35,136 nt of DNA from Prosthecobacter debontii (GTDB lineage Bacteria; Verrucomicrobiota; Verrucomicrobiia; Chthoniobacterales; Chthoniobacteraceae), in the NCBI GenBank assembly GCA_945905735.1, contig CAMDQC010000041.1, positions 1-35,136 on the forward strand, in the 5' to 3' direction. The notes beneath the pieces are model-generated. The model ran no database searches and was not told the DNA's origin. It saw nothing but the letters and a program-made list of their open reading frames with translations. Shown piece by piece: positions 25,501 to 35,136 of this stretch. Position 1 is the stretch's first letter, and every line of letters starts with the position of its first letter. The translations under genes were made by a program, and so were the position numbers.

Positions 25501-28229
25501 TTCGTCTGCCACTCGACGCGGGTGAGTTTCACCGTCGTCTCGATGCTGTCCTTCATCGGCTTACCGTCGTTGCTCACGGCGATGACTTGCAGCGGCAGCG
25601 CGTCGCCTTCGCGCAAAACCTCGGGCATCGTGCGGATGCCGAGGTAGAACTCTGAGCTGTGCATCGTGAACGTCTGGCGCTCGGCGATGGTCTGCTGATT
25701 GAGGTCCGTGACTTCCGCCGTGAGTCGCACAAAACGCGGCTGCGGCATCGCGGTGTTCAGCGGCACCTGCGCCGTTATGGTCGCCGTCCCGCCCTCTGCC
25801 AGTGCGAGTTTGCCTTGGTCGGAGTAATCATTCTTGCCCGCGAATTTCTCGCGCAGCCGGTAATCATTCAGAGCTTCTGTGAAGTGGAAATCCTCAAACC
25901 CGGCGGGCTCGAATCGCTCGTCCTCCGAGCGCAGGGACCACGCGACCTGCGCCTTCGCCAGCGACTTGCCCATGTAATACTTCGCCGCCAGCGGGACGTT
26001 CAGCGGTGCGCCGAGCATCGGGGATTTCGGCATCGCGAGCTTCACTTCAAAAGCGTTCGGCTCGTATTCCTCCACGCGGAAAAAATGCTTCACGCCCGCC
26101 CACTCGTCGTCGCCCTCGCCTTCCTCCCCTTCAAACAAAAGCTGCGCGCGAAAACCGCCGACGCCGTTCTTCGGCAGCACGACATCCGCCGCCAGCGAGC
26201 CCATCGCGGAGAGCGTCACCTTTTGCGAAAAGACCTCACGGTTGTCCGGCGAGAAAACACGCAGCGTGCCCTTCTTCCCCGCCGGGATGTGCGGACGGTC
26301 GGGCGTGTAATCGCGGGCGACGACTTTGAGGTGAACCGTCTCACCGGGCTTGTACACAGGCCGGTCGCTGAACATCGTGCCGCGCATCTCGCCGCCTTCC
26401 TCGCCGCCAAAATCATAAACGTCCTCTTCGTCGCCCCACATATTGATGCGGAAGCGCCCGAACTCCATTTCATGCCGCTCGCCGCCAAACGGCACGAGTT
26501 GCTGGTCGTCGCCGGAAGTCACCGCCAGCCACTCCGCGTCCTCCACTTTGGGCAGACGCGCCGTGCCATCCGCCGCCGACGTTGCCGCCGCGAGCGACAC
26601 GCCTTTTTCATCGAGCAGCGCGAACTTTGCACCGGCTATGGGCTTGCCGCTATTCAACGAAAACGCCTGCGCGAATCCGCCCACGCTGCCCTTCCACACC
26701 ACGCCGACGTCAGTGACTTGCACGAGCGCCTGCGAGCCCACGCGCTTTACGTTTGGCGCGAGTTTGGTGGGCTGTTCGGCGGTGAGGAAGACGGTGCCCG
26801 TCTTGTCGGGGCCGAGGATGTCGTCCCACTTCACGGGGATGATAAATTGCTCGTCGGTCTTCTGCTCGGGCGTGAAGTCTTTCGTCCAGACGATCTCGCC
26901 CGGCATCGCCGTGTCCTCGACGCGCTGGAGCAGCTCGTCTTCATCCACGACCTCTTCGCGGTGATACTTACGATACGCCGCCAGCGCCGCCGCCGTCTGC
27001 TCGCGCGGCACGAGTCGCGCGGTTATGCGGAAATGCGCCGTGTTGATCCCCAGCACGCGAAACTCCCGCGTGCCCGTCCGCTGCTGATGCGTGGAGTATT
27101 CTTGGAAGTAGAGCCGCGACTTCACTGGGGCGAAACTGAACGCCTTGCTCCACGCCTCCATTTTCTGTCCGCCGACGGACTCGATTCCCGCTGCCACGGA
27201 AACGGTGTAGTCTTTGCCCAGCTCGAAATTGCCACTCACTGCCAGCGAGGCATCGCTCCATAACGAGGCATCCAGTGTAAGTTTCATCCCCGGCGGCTCG
27301 GGCGAAACTTTCACCCACTGTGCGATGTTTTCCTGCTTCACCGTCTTGGCGAATGGCTTGGAGAAATCGAGCGTGAGCAGCTTGCCGGAGTTGATGAGAT
27401 TCTCGGTCTTCACGCGCTCCACGGTGAACGGTTTCACTCGCCCGATCTTCACCTCGTAAGGCCCGGCGAGCTTGTAACCGTCAGCCGAGGCGGGCAGTCC
27501 CGTCCAAGCGATGAGCGTCCAGCCTTCGCCCGGCGGCAGCTCCGTGACGGGCTGCACGAAGACGTGGTTTTTCTGCGCCGCACGCAGTGCCTCGGCGAGG
27601 TCTTTTCCATCCGTCGCCGTCTCGTGCGCGACTCGGAACGCATCCTCCCAAGCGAGCGTGCTGCGGTCGTCGGAGCGGTATTCCGGGAAGACGGGTTCGC
27701 CGCCCTTTTTCGGCACCGCCTGCGTCACCTTTGCGGCGACCTTCAGCAGATTCGGGCCGAGAAACCAGATGTGCTCTTCGAGAGCCTTCGCGTCCACCGG
27801 CGCGCTGAAAAGAAGACTTACTGTGGGCGACGCCGGAGCGTTTTCGGTGTTGAGGCTCGCCAGCCAACCCTTCACGCGAAAAGGAGCCGTCGTCAGCGTC
27901 TCGCGAAACGGTCCCTTCACCGCCTTGCCCGCTGCATCTTTGACATCGCCCCGTAGCCCGAGCTGGATCGTCGCGCCCTGCGCCGGAGCCTCCGTGGGCG
28001 TAAAGAGCCCGCTCTGCGTGGAGAGCCACTTCCAGTTCCCGGCGACCTTGGGCTGGATGGTCAGCGGCGAGGCACCCTGCTTGCCGACGGCCTCCGCAGC
28101 GATCATCGGCTCGGGGAAGCGCACCTCGAAAGCCGAGTCCGCTCGCCAGACGCGGTCTTGATGAATGAGTGTGACCGGCGCGGCGACGACGGTGGCGGTG
28201 AGTAAAGAGAGAGCGGTGAGTATTTTCAT
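22578..28229 (-). CDS. Large secreted bacterial alpha-2-macroglobulin
   Basis: This 1,883-residue protein of the bacterial alpha-2-macroglobulin family traps proteases and guards the periplasm. It begins with a signal peptide MKILTALSLLTATVVAAPVT (likely cut after AA). No lipobox cysteine is seen, unlike the lipoprotein YfhM of E. coli. Macroglobulin (MG) domains fill the middle, including FSDRPVYKPGETVHLK typical of MG3/MG4 regions. The thioester motif YGCIEQTTSG (Cys1433 to Gln1436) is intact. After it comes the thioester-domain alpha barrel (GDGGLGYWPG, TLALMGRAEPAYHEIL) and a C-terminal receptor-binding-type domain (DRVLVTIDITVPKASRYVVIDDPLPA). The usual partner pbpC is absent. ATG 28229 is chosen over one 24 codons upstream because the signal peptide begins there. 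A metallopeptidase gene is divergent. Confidence 0.93.
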   Translation of the reverse strand: MKILTALSLLTATVVAAPVTLIHQDRVWRADSAFEVRFPEPMIAAEAVGKQGASPLTIQPKVAGNWKWLSTQSGLFTPTEAPAQGATIQLGLRGDVKDAAGKAVKGPFRETLTTAPFRVKGWLASLNTENAPASPTVSLLFSAPVDAKALEEHIWFLGPNLLKVAAKVTQAVPKKGGEPVFPEYRSDDRSTLAWEDAFRVAHETATDGKDLAEALRAAQKNHVFVQPVTELPPGEGWTLIAWTGLPASADGYKLAGPYEVKIGRVKPFTVERVKTENLINSGKLLTLDFSKPFAKTVKQENIAQWVKVSPEPPGMKLTLDASLWSDASLAVSGNFELGKDYTVSVAAGIESVGGQKMEAWSKAFSFAPVKSRLYFQEYSTHQQRTGTREFRVLGINTAHFRITARLVPREQTAAALAAYRKYHREEVVDEDELLQRVEDTAMPGEIVWTKDFTPEQKTDEQFIIPVKWDDILGPDKTGTVFLTAEQPTKLAPNVKRVGSQALVQVTDVGVVWKGSVGGFAQAFSLNSGKPIAGAKFALLDEKGVSLAAATSAADGTARLPKVEDAEWLAVTSGDDQQLVPFGGERHEMEFGRFRINMWGDEEDVYDFGGEEGGEMRGTMFSDRPVYKPGETVHLKVVARDYTPDRPHIPAGKKGTLRVFSPDNREVFSQKVTLSAMGSLAADVVLPKNGVGGFRAQLLFEGEEGEGDDEWAGVKHFFRVEEYEPNAFEVKLAMPKSPMLGAPLNVPLAAKYYMGKSLAKAQVAWSLRSEDERFEPAGFEDFHFTEALNDYRLREKFAGKNDYSDQGKLALAEGGTATITAQVPLNTAMPQPRFVRLTAEVTDLNQQTIAERQTFTMHSSEFYLGIRTMPEVLREGDALPLQVIAVSNDGKPMKDSIETTVKLTRVEWQTNRVQDADEAENFRSEPVMQFVGQATLRTQPLVEKAGDWVLAADAKKDTTFTVAKPGLYLLSAVATDATGRNVITTTAVHVWGKDALTWNYRNKSQVELVPDKKEYRPGQEAVILIKTPISGSALVTVERENVKRHFVTTLEGNAPSIRIPVEEGDAPNVFVSVIIVRGAQDSPRKYKSPEFRAGYTQLAIARPDAKLYVNLRPGKPAYRPGDEVSVVCEVRDNDGKPVRNAEVTLWASDEGVLSLMGFQTPDVLAYFLQMLRLDVTTGISLSHMLTDDPEGALFENKGYLVGAAKGGLKGGEADVRRNFLGTAYWNGTLKTDADGNIATTFKAPDGLTRYRLMAVAQTLRDQFGSGESAFEINKPVMIEPSTPRFANVGDAMTVRAVLHNTTAEDGEAKVAVLFDEHTKAAENQRTVKLPAGGSLAVDFPVEFVEPGEAKWIWTVNFTSPAGAFRDATESKLNVTWPTPLLGEVLVGRGEGNLLANADPALLEGAGTVRVRFSNSRIFELSEGVHELLHYPYGCIEQTTSGMLPWISLREFRPMLPGMGRTEEQITDLVDKAIARILSMQNGDGGLGYWPGNRSEQWASAYGGMGLVMAQRAGFSVPEPDVKKLGDYLSKTLRGAADSADKWQLSERVFAAYTLALMGRAEPAYHEILSKKRDLLTQESRAILALAILESKGPQKTADSLMRMQDKAVEADYWFGSTARAQGIRLLAWTKLSGKSAASDELADTLLSLRQRGHWGSTQSNVWALMGFAEYVRKTEAGRKETAATFAYGAANTPFTLPAKGGFFEKEMPLAGKTPLQLSGKGLIFTQVTISSRPKTLVTQRQDRGYSIERTYQRINDDATLAPIGEPRVGDRVLVTIDITVPKASRYVVIDDPLPATFEAVNPEFRTAAAQGDQLANAWWSHREIRADRVLYFTNTWSSGKYQMRYVARVRAAGTATAPPTKVEEMYEPAHFGLGDSAVVKATGF

Positions 28230-28390
28230 GGCGTTTTTACATACGGGGGTGACGCGCGGATCTTTCAGAAAATCTTTAGGGATAGCGAGATTCGTTTCCA
28301 CCGATTCGGGGGGATGCGCGGAGTTGCGGCGGAAATCAGTCGCGCAGGCCGGCGCTCCCGCATACGACGGCTCGACGCTCCTGCATCTTC

Positions 28391-29497
28391 ATGAACTACA
28401 TCTCCATCGCCGTATCACTTTTGGTGCTCTCCATTTTTGCCCGCGCGGAGGATAGGCCGAAACTTCAAATCATCAACGGGACCAAAGAGCCGGTTGAAGT
28501 CTTCTGGCTCAAATCGGACACCGAACGCGTGCCATCGGGTAGCGTTCGAGCCGGACGCGACTTGGAAATCACCACAACGCTCGGGCACAGCTTCGCTATC
28601 GTCCAAGGCAAGACCACCGTGACTGGGACGAGCCTCACCAAAGTCCAAGCCATCCGCTTCGACCCTCCCAATATAGACGGAGTGCCCGCATTTTACACCC
28701 AGACGGCGAGCGCGACCGGCTTTCCGATTGTAGCTTCCTCAAAAGTGAATCCGTATGCGCTTAAGGAAGCCGCTTTCCTCGTGGACATGCTCCTTTCCAA
28801 AAGGCCCGACGTGCGCAAAGCGATGATCCAAAGTGGGGCACGGCTCTGCATTATGGCGCACGACGAATACACCACAGACCTGCCCGAATTCGAGCGTATG
28901 GGGCGTACGGGCGAGTCTGAGTTCCCCGGCATTTCTGCGAAGGATTTCTGGGACGCGAGGGCTCGCGGCACGGGCGGCAGCCAGCACGACCCGTTTTGCA
29001 CCTGCGCGGAGGAAAACGTGCTCGGCTACAAAGGCGACCCATATTCGACAGAGTGCATCCTGATCCATGAATTCGCCCACAGCATCCACTTGCGCGGCCT
29101 CTCGAATGTGGACCCGACCTTTGATCCCCGGCTCAAAGAAACCTACGCCAAGGCGATGAAAGCGGGCCTCTGGCGCGGCAAATACGCCAGCGTTAATCAT
29201 CACGAATACTTCGCCGAAGGGGTGCAATCGTGGTTCGACAACAACCGAGAGAACGACCACGACCATAACCACGTCAACACGCGCGCCGAGCTGCTCGAAT
29301 ACGACCCCGGCCTCGCCGCGATGTGCCGCGAAGTCTTCGGCGACACGGAGGTGAAATACACCAAGCCCGCGACGCGCCTCACCGCCCACATGGCAGGCTA
29401 CGACCCCTCCAGCACGCCGACTTTTGCTTGGCCGGAACGGCTGAAAAAAGCGCAGAAGGCCATCCACAAAAAGGCGGTGGAGCGGAACCGCCAATGA
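28391..29497 (+). CDS. Secreted zinc metallopeptidase with N-terminal VHL-beta-like domain
   Basis: This 368-residue protein opens with a signal peptide (MNYISIAVSLLVLSIFARAED). Residues about 24-75 (LQIINGTKEPVEVFWL, then AGRDLEITTTLGHSFAIV) resemble the von Hippel-Lindau beta domain found in some secreted bacterial proteins. The C-terminal part holds a zinc-binding HEFAHSIH (His226-Glu227, His230), followed about 40 residues on by NHHEYFAEGVQSWFD, where a glutamate (Glu272 or Glu275) may be the third ligand, as in glutamate zincins. A paired CTC at 203-205 is also notable. The fold assignments come from motif resemblance only; the zinc motif is the firmer one. It is divergent from the alpha-2-macroglobulin gene with 161 bases between. 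Confidence 0.78.
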   Translation: MNYISIAVSLLVLSIFARAEDRPKLQIINGTKEPVEVFWLKSDTERVPSGSVRAGRDLEITTTLGHSFAIVQGKTTVTGTSLTKVQAIRFDPPNIDGVPAFYTQTASATGFPIVASSKVNPYALKEAAFLVDMLLSKRPDVRKAMIQSGARLCIMAHDEYTTDLPEFERMGRTGESEFPGISAKDFWDARARGTGGSQHDPFCTCAEENVLGYKGDPYSTECILIHEFAHSIHLRGLSNVDPTFDPRLKETYAKAMKAGLWRGKYASVNHHEYFAEGVQSWFDNNRENDHDHNHVNTRAELLEYDPGLAAMCREVFGDTEVKYTKPATRLTAHMAGYDPSSTPTFAWPERLKKAQKAIHKKAVERNRQ

Positions 29498-29548
29498 GAG
29501 GGGGAGCAGAGCTGCGTTGAGCCCGTTCGGCCTGTCGGGGCCGATGGT

Positions 29549-29860
29549 TTGATAAATTGCCTGCGGCCTACGCGCGGCGGAGTCGTGGATGTGCTCGCCG
29601 TGCTCGACGGCATCACCAGCGGCCACCTCGGCGGCTCCGGGATCGACGTATTGGAAACCGAACCGCCATCCCCCGACCACCCGCTCCTGCAAGCCTGGCG
29701 CGACCCCGCGCACCCCGCCCACGACCGCCTCATCCTCAATCCGCACTCCGCATTTTACAGCGAAGAAGGCCTCATGGATATGCGCATCAAAGGCAGCGAA
29801 AACTGCCGCCGCGCCCTGCTCGGGCAACCGGTGCGCAATTTGGTGAATGGAGCTGTTTAG
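29549..29860 (+). pseudogene. C-terminal fragment of a D-2-hydroxyacid dehydrogenase
   Basis: About 103 codons encode the C-terminal part of a CtBP/phosphoglycerate dehydrogenase-like enzyme: LINCLRPTRGGVVD, the helix LDGITSGHLGGSGIDVLETEPP, and RLILNPHSAFYSEEG with the catalytic-type His in NPHSAFYS. The N-terminal catalytic half and the Rossmann GxGxxG are absent; the preceding sequence is the end of the metallopeptidase gene. No proper start codon or ribosome-binding site is seen (the first possible is TTG). It looks like a gene remnant left by a deletion or rearrangement. Confidence 0.7.
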
Positions 29861-30086
29861 AACTGGTCCATCTGCCTGTCGCGTTATCCCAAAGGCGATG
29901 AAATGGAAAACATCCGGGTGCTTACTGGCTCTTCATTTCGTTTTTCTCGCCTGACTCGGTTTCCTTCCAAAGGGAAACAACGTAATGATGGCTGGAGGGC
30001 CTGGGCGGGAACTCTGTGAGGGAAGAATTGCTCAGGATTCCACGTCCTTCCTCACTCTTCGATATCACCTCACGTTCGCAGAAATG

Positions 30087-30121
30087 AAACGACCCGCTGG
30101 TGTGGGCCAGCGGGTCGTTTT
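30087..30121 (-). terminator. Rho-independent terminator of katG
   Basis: AAACGACCCGCTGG (30087-30100) and its perfect reverse complement (30107-30120) form a 14-bp stem with a six-base loop. It is placed 35 bases past the katG stop. A short T-rich stretch follows the stem on both strands, so the site may also stop transcription from the left. Confidence 0.85.
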
Positions 30122-30155
30122 GGATTTCCGTCCTTTGTCTGCCGAACGTGCAGCC

Positions 30156-32652
<2,497 letters not shown>

Positions 32653-32678
32653 CCAGAACTCATTTACGCTACCTATTG

Positions 32679-33632
32679 ATGAACTTCCGTGATCTCGAAT
32701 ACCTCGTAGCCGTGGCCGAGCTGGGCCACTTCGGTCAGGCCGCCGCGCGCTGCAACGTCAGCCAGAGCGCATTGAGCCTCCAATTGCAAAAGCTCGAGGC
32801 CGAACTTGGCGTGCAACTCATCGAACGCACCAGCCGCCGCGTGGTCGTATCGCCATCGGGCCGCCCGCTCGTGGAGCGCGCGCGCAGTATTCTGCAAGCG
32901 CGCCAGGAGTTGCTCGACGACGCCGCGGTGGAAATCGGACGGATGCCCGCAACGATCACCCTGGGCCTCATACCGACCATCGCGCCCTACCAGCTCGGGC
33001 CGATTCTGAAGTCCATGAGACAAACATATCCCGGCACCACGCTGCGCATCATCGAAGACATCACTCAAAATCTCGTGCAGGCCACAGCGCGCGGCGAGCT
33101 CGATGCGGCAATCATCGCCACGGCAACGAACGACTCGCTCATCGCCGAGACCGAGCTCGCGCACGATGAACTTCTGCTCACCGTGGACCGCAGGCATCCG
33201 CTCGCAAAGCAGGACCAGGTCGTGCCGAAGCAGCTTGAAAAAGAGACCATGCTCCTGCTCAAAGACGGCCATTGCCTCAGCGACCAGGCCATCGGCTTTT
33301 GCAACGCGAACAGCGCCGCCGTGGCCCCGGTCTCCATCGCTGCGAGCATTGATACCCTCAAAGCCATGGTCTGCGCCGGCATGGGCGTCACGCTCATCCC
33401 GCGCATGGCCGTGGATGCGTCTCCGCCGGACAAATGTCTCGTCTTCCTCCCGCTCAAGCCCGCCCCTTCGCGGACCATCCGTGTCATCACCCGCAAGACA
33501 TCACGACTCGGCCCCTTGCTCGCCGCAGCGCTGAAAAGCGCGATCGAAAGCGGCACCGCATGCTGTGTTCACAAGCCCGTGAAGGCGCGCAGGAAAGCCG
33601 GGGAAAAGCAGCCGGTGCAGATAAAACGCTGA
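32679..33632 (+). CDS. oxyR: Peroxide-sensing LysR-type regulator OxyR
   Basis: This 317-residue LysR-family regulator has an N-terminal helix-turn-helix (NFRDLEYLVAVAELGHFGQAAARCNVSQSALSLQLQKLE) and a periplasmic-binding-type sensor domain. The redox pair Cys199 and Cys208 in KDGHCLSDQAIGFC matches the E. coli OxyR positions and spacing exactly, so the protein should sense H2O2 by disulphide formation. The C-terminus adds a basic tail (KPVKARRKAGEKQ). ATG 32679 starts the conserved MNFRDLEYL; the frame stays open further upstream only through antisense katG sequence. It is divergent from katG, its expected target. Confidence 0.96.
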   Translation: MNFRDLEYLVAVAELGHFGQAAARCNVSQSALSLQLQKLEAELGVQLIERTSRRVVVSPSGRPLVERARSILQARQELLDDAAVEIGRMPATITLGLIPTIAPYQLGPILKSMRQTYPGTTLRIIEDITQNLVQATARGELDAAIIATATNDSLIAETELAHDELLLTVDRRHPLAKQDQVVPKQLEKETMLLLKDGHCLSDQAIGFCNANSAAVAPVSIAASIDTLKAMVCAGMGVTLIPRMAVDASPPDKCLVFLPLKPAPSRTIRVITRKTSRLGPLLAAALKSAIESGTACCVHKPVKARRKAGEKQPVQIKR

Positions 33633-33833
33633 ACCGGAAAACCCCTTCACCGCCGCACGGGTGGCCAACTCCGGCCCCACGGTTTCCCCGGCACTCTCCC
33701 TGCCATTACGGTCCGGACGGGGTCCGAACTCGGGGTGTGCCGGGTGCGAAACTTGGCAAGCTGTCAATTTTTTGGGGAAAATGGATGACTTCACTGTTGG
33801 TTAGATTCTTGGCAGCGCACGGTCTGGCCTCGA

Positions 33834-34583
33834 CTATGCAGTTGGTGGGGTGGGCGGTTGGTCTTCTTCGGTGGGGCCGTGGCCAGCGTCGATGACTTTG
33901 CGCACGCGCTTCCAGTCGGCGATGAAGGCGGCGACGGCTTCGGGCGAACGTCCCGGGATGCTCGGGGAGTTTGGTGCGGTGGGCTCCAGTTGGGCGACTA
34001 GGTCGTCCAAGTCCGTCAGTTGCTCCATCAAGTCGGCCACTCCGGTGACTAGTTCGCGGCGCTTTGTCGCGCTGCCGCCAATGCTCGTGCGGGGTTTGCG
34101 CTGGAGGTCGTCAAACAGCGCGATGGCAGCGGTGAGGGCGGTGATTTTTGCCATGGTGACTCCACGGCCCGCCGCGCCGCTCTCGTCGCGCGCTTGCATG
34201 GCGAGGTCGCGGATTTCGGTGCATTTTGTGATGAGTGCCTGGTCGCGCAGGCGGACGAGGGCGCGTTTTGGAAATGTCACTTTTGCGCGGTCACTGGTGT
34301 TGCCGGTTTTTTTGAAGTGGTTGCGCAGGGCGGCGGCGAGTTGGAGGGTGAGTTTCTCCAAGGCGTCCTCGGCGTCGGCTTTTGCGTCGGCATCTCCGGA
34401 ATTATCGGTATCCGCAGCGATGGCGAGGTCGCGCAGCCCGATATACGATTGCTTCATGCGGGCAAAATCGGCGGCAAAGTCCAAAGGCGGCTGCCCTTGC
34501 CAGATGATGATGCTCTCTGGTTTTTCAACCAGCGTGATACAGGCTTTCGCCATGTCTAGTTTGTTGGATGTGTTGTCGTTCAT
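33834..34583 (-). CDS. Helical protein of unknown function
   Basis: This 249-residue, largely alpha-helical, acidic protein has no recognised family, signal peptide or membrane span. Notable parts are WQGQPPLDFAADFARMKQSYIGLRDLAIAADTDNSG near residue 30, the conserved-looking RALVRLRDQALITKCTEIRDLAMQARDESGAAG around 110, and a Pro-rich C-terminus (EEDQPPTPPTA). ATG 34583 is the only good start and follows the heptad-repeat leader at 34584-34620 directly. To its right is a 21-bp repeat array. Function not known. Confidence 0.7.
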   Translation of the reverse strand: MNDNTSNKLDMAKACITLVEKPESIIIWQGQPPLDFAADFARMKQSYIGLRDLAIAADTDNSGDADAKADAEDALEKLTLQLAAALRNHFKKTGNTSDRAKVTFPKRALVRLRDQALITKCTEIRDLAMQARDESGAAGRGVTMAKITALTAAIALFDDLQRKPRTSIGGSATKRRELVTGVADLMEQLTDLDDLVAQLEPTAPNSPSIPGRSPEAVAAFIADWKRVRKVIDAGHGPTEEDQPPTPPTA

Positions 34584-34620
34584 TTGTTAGTTGAGAGTTG
34601 ATGGTTGAGAGTTGAGAGAG
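34584..34620 (-). repeat. Heptad repeat leader before the 249-residue gene
   Basis: Read on the minus strand, units CTCAACT / CATCAACT repeat about five times with a 7-base period and end in CTCAACTAACAA directly against the ATG at 34583. The arrangement and the ending equal the leader before mcsB (4252-4291). No Shine-Dalgarno sequence lies between the repeat and the start. Confidence 0.65.
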
Positions 34621-34712
34621 GGGGATGCGCGATGCCGGATGCGGGCGAAGCCGCGTGAGGCTGTCAGGCCTTTTACGCGGCAAAATTGTCGTAAGTCGTT
34701 GAAAACGCCGCA

Positions 34713-35136
34713 ATTGACAACGGAGGTGAGTCCATTGACAACTCCGATGGGTCGATTGACAGCGCCGATCCGCCCATTGACAAGGCGGAGACTCTCATTG
34801 CCAAGCCTTGCACTGTCATTGACAAGAGCGATTTGCCAATTGCCAGTCGCCTCAACCCTGTTGACAACCCGCTCATGGTCATAGACAGCCAGCGCACGTT
34901 CATTGACAGCGGCGCTCTGGCCATTTTCAGCCAGTCCACCCCCGTTGACAACGGCGATGACTGGATTGCCAAAGTCTTCAACCCCGAACACGGAGCCGAT
35001 AATCTCATTGCCAAGAGCCGCCAACGCGTTGCGACTTTGTGCGCACCGGGTTCGAAAACGGATGGCTGCGTTGCAAAAAAGTTCGCTGCCCTCCCACCGC
35101 CCGCAGGCCCCGTTTGCAAACCCAACCTGCTCATTG
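34713..35136. repeat. Phase-locked array of 21-bp repeats, continuing past the window
   Basis: From 34713 to the window end, 20 complete units of exactly 21 bases follow without a single insertion or deletion. Each begins with a nine-base block close to ATTGACAAC (variants ATTGCCAAG, GTTGACAAC, ATTGACAGC), followed by 12 variable bases. Units start at 34713, 34734, 34755 and onward every 21 bases to 35112, with the next beginning at 35133. Strict phasing suggests a heptapeptide repeat. Three frames stay open through most of the array: rightward (Ile/Val-Asp/Ala-Asn/Ser/Lys plus four), leftward Leu-Ser-Met plus four, and leftward Val-Asn plus five. Rightward the frame opens just after a TAA at 34692 and lacks an early ATG; its first ATG is at 34875. 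Which strand is coding, if any, cannot be decided from this window. Confidence 0.75.

Noticed and set aside
25659-27263. A 534-codon rightward open frame inside the alpha-2-macroglobulin gene
   Set aside because: It is antisense to a conserved coding region and shows no domain; Arg/His/Leu-rich low-quality translation.
29861-30086. Possible small gene or RNA upstream of the katG terminator
   Set aside because: Apart from a small hairpin near 29959-29978 without a T-run, no coding or RNA signature could be supported.
33633-33833. Possible small gene or RNA between oxyR and the 249-residue gene
   Set aside because: Only shadow frames and weak dyads were found; no tRNA-like fold, start context or recognisable RNA motif.
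34713-35136. Possible CRISPR array
   Set aside because: Period is 21 bases, the conserved part is only about nine bases and imperfect, variable parts are 12 bases; no cas genes are near.

Overview
The window looks like a chromosomal segment of a moderately GC-rich bacterium of the Verrucomicrobiota (possibly the Chthoniobacter/Opitutus side). That placement is an inference. It rests on the gene mix (McsA/McsB-type proteins outside Firmicutes, a very large secreted alpha-2-macroglobulin, paired ABC-2 permeases with a membrane-anchored partner, a TMTC-like membrane/TPR protein), on start codons mostly without clear Shine-Dalgarno sequences, and on short CTCAACT-type heptad repeats between genes. 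No tRNA, rRNA, CRISPR array, transposase or prophage gene was seen.

Positions 1-5.7 kb: the 5' tip of a leftward gene, a divergent HI0933/TIGR03862-type flavoprotein, a ~61-bp imperfect repeat block, a Fic-domain protein, then a leftward cluster ilvE, mcsA-like, mcsB. Positions 5.8-12.3 kb: a membrane-anchored TPR protein, an oligopeptide-type ABC ATPase, the SEDS glycosyltransferase RodA, a convergent TMTC-like membrane/TPR protein, and a 4-hydroxyproline epimerase-type enzyme. Positions 12.4-18.2 kb: a tightly coupled four-gene operon of a membrane-anchored exported protein, an ABC ATPase and two paralogous 515-residue ABC-2 permeases. Positions 18.2-22.6 kb: a Tat-exported TIM-barrel isomerase-like protein overlapping epoxyqueuosine reductase queG, a PilC/GspF pilus or secretion platform protein, and two unknown small genes. 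Positions 22.6-29.9 kb: a 1,883-residue thioester alpha-2-macroglobulin divergent from a secreted zinc metallopeptidase that seems to carry an N-terminal VHL-beta-like domain, followed by the C-terminal remnant of a D-2-hydroxyacid dehydrogenase. Positions 30.1-33.6 kb: a peroxide-defence pair, katG (with an N-terminal extension suggesting export) divergent from oxyR, with a 14-bp-stem terminator behind katG. Positions 33.8-35.1 kb: an unknown 249-residue protein and a strictly phase-locked array of 21-bp repeats that runs off the window end.

The most unusual structures are the 21-bp repeat array at the right edge, the VHL-beta/zincin metallopeptidase opposite the alpha-2-macroglobulin, two copies of a GACGAAT palindromic element (11.25 kb and 18.2 kb), and the shared heptad-repeat leader placed directly before two start codons (mcsB and the 249-residue gene). 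The gene-free stretches 29861-30086 and 33633-33833 show no convincing gene or RNA.
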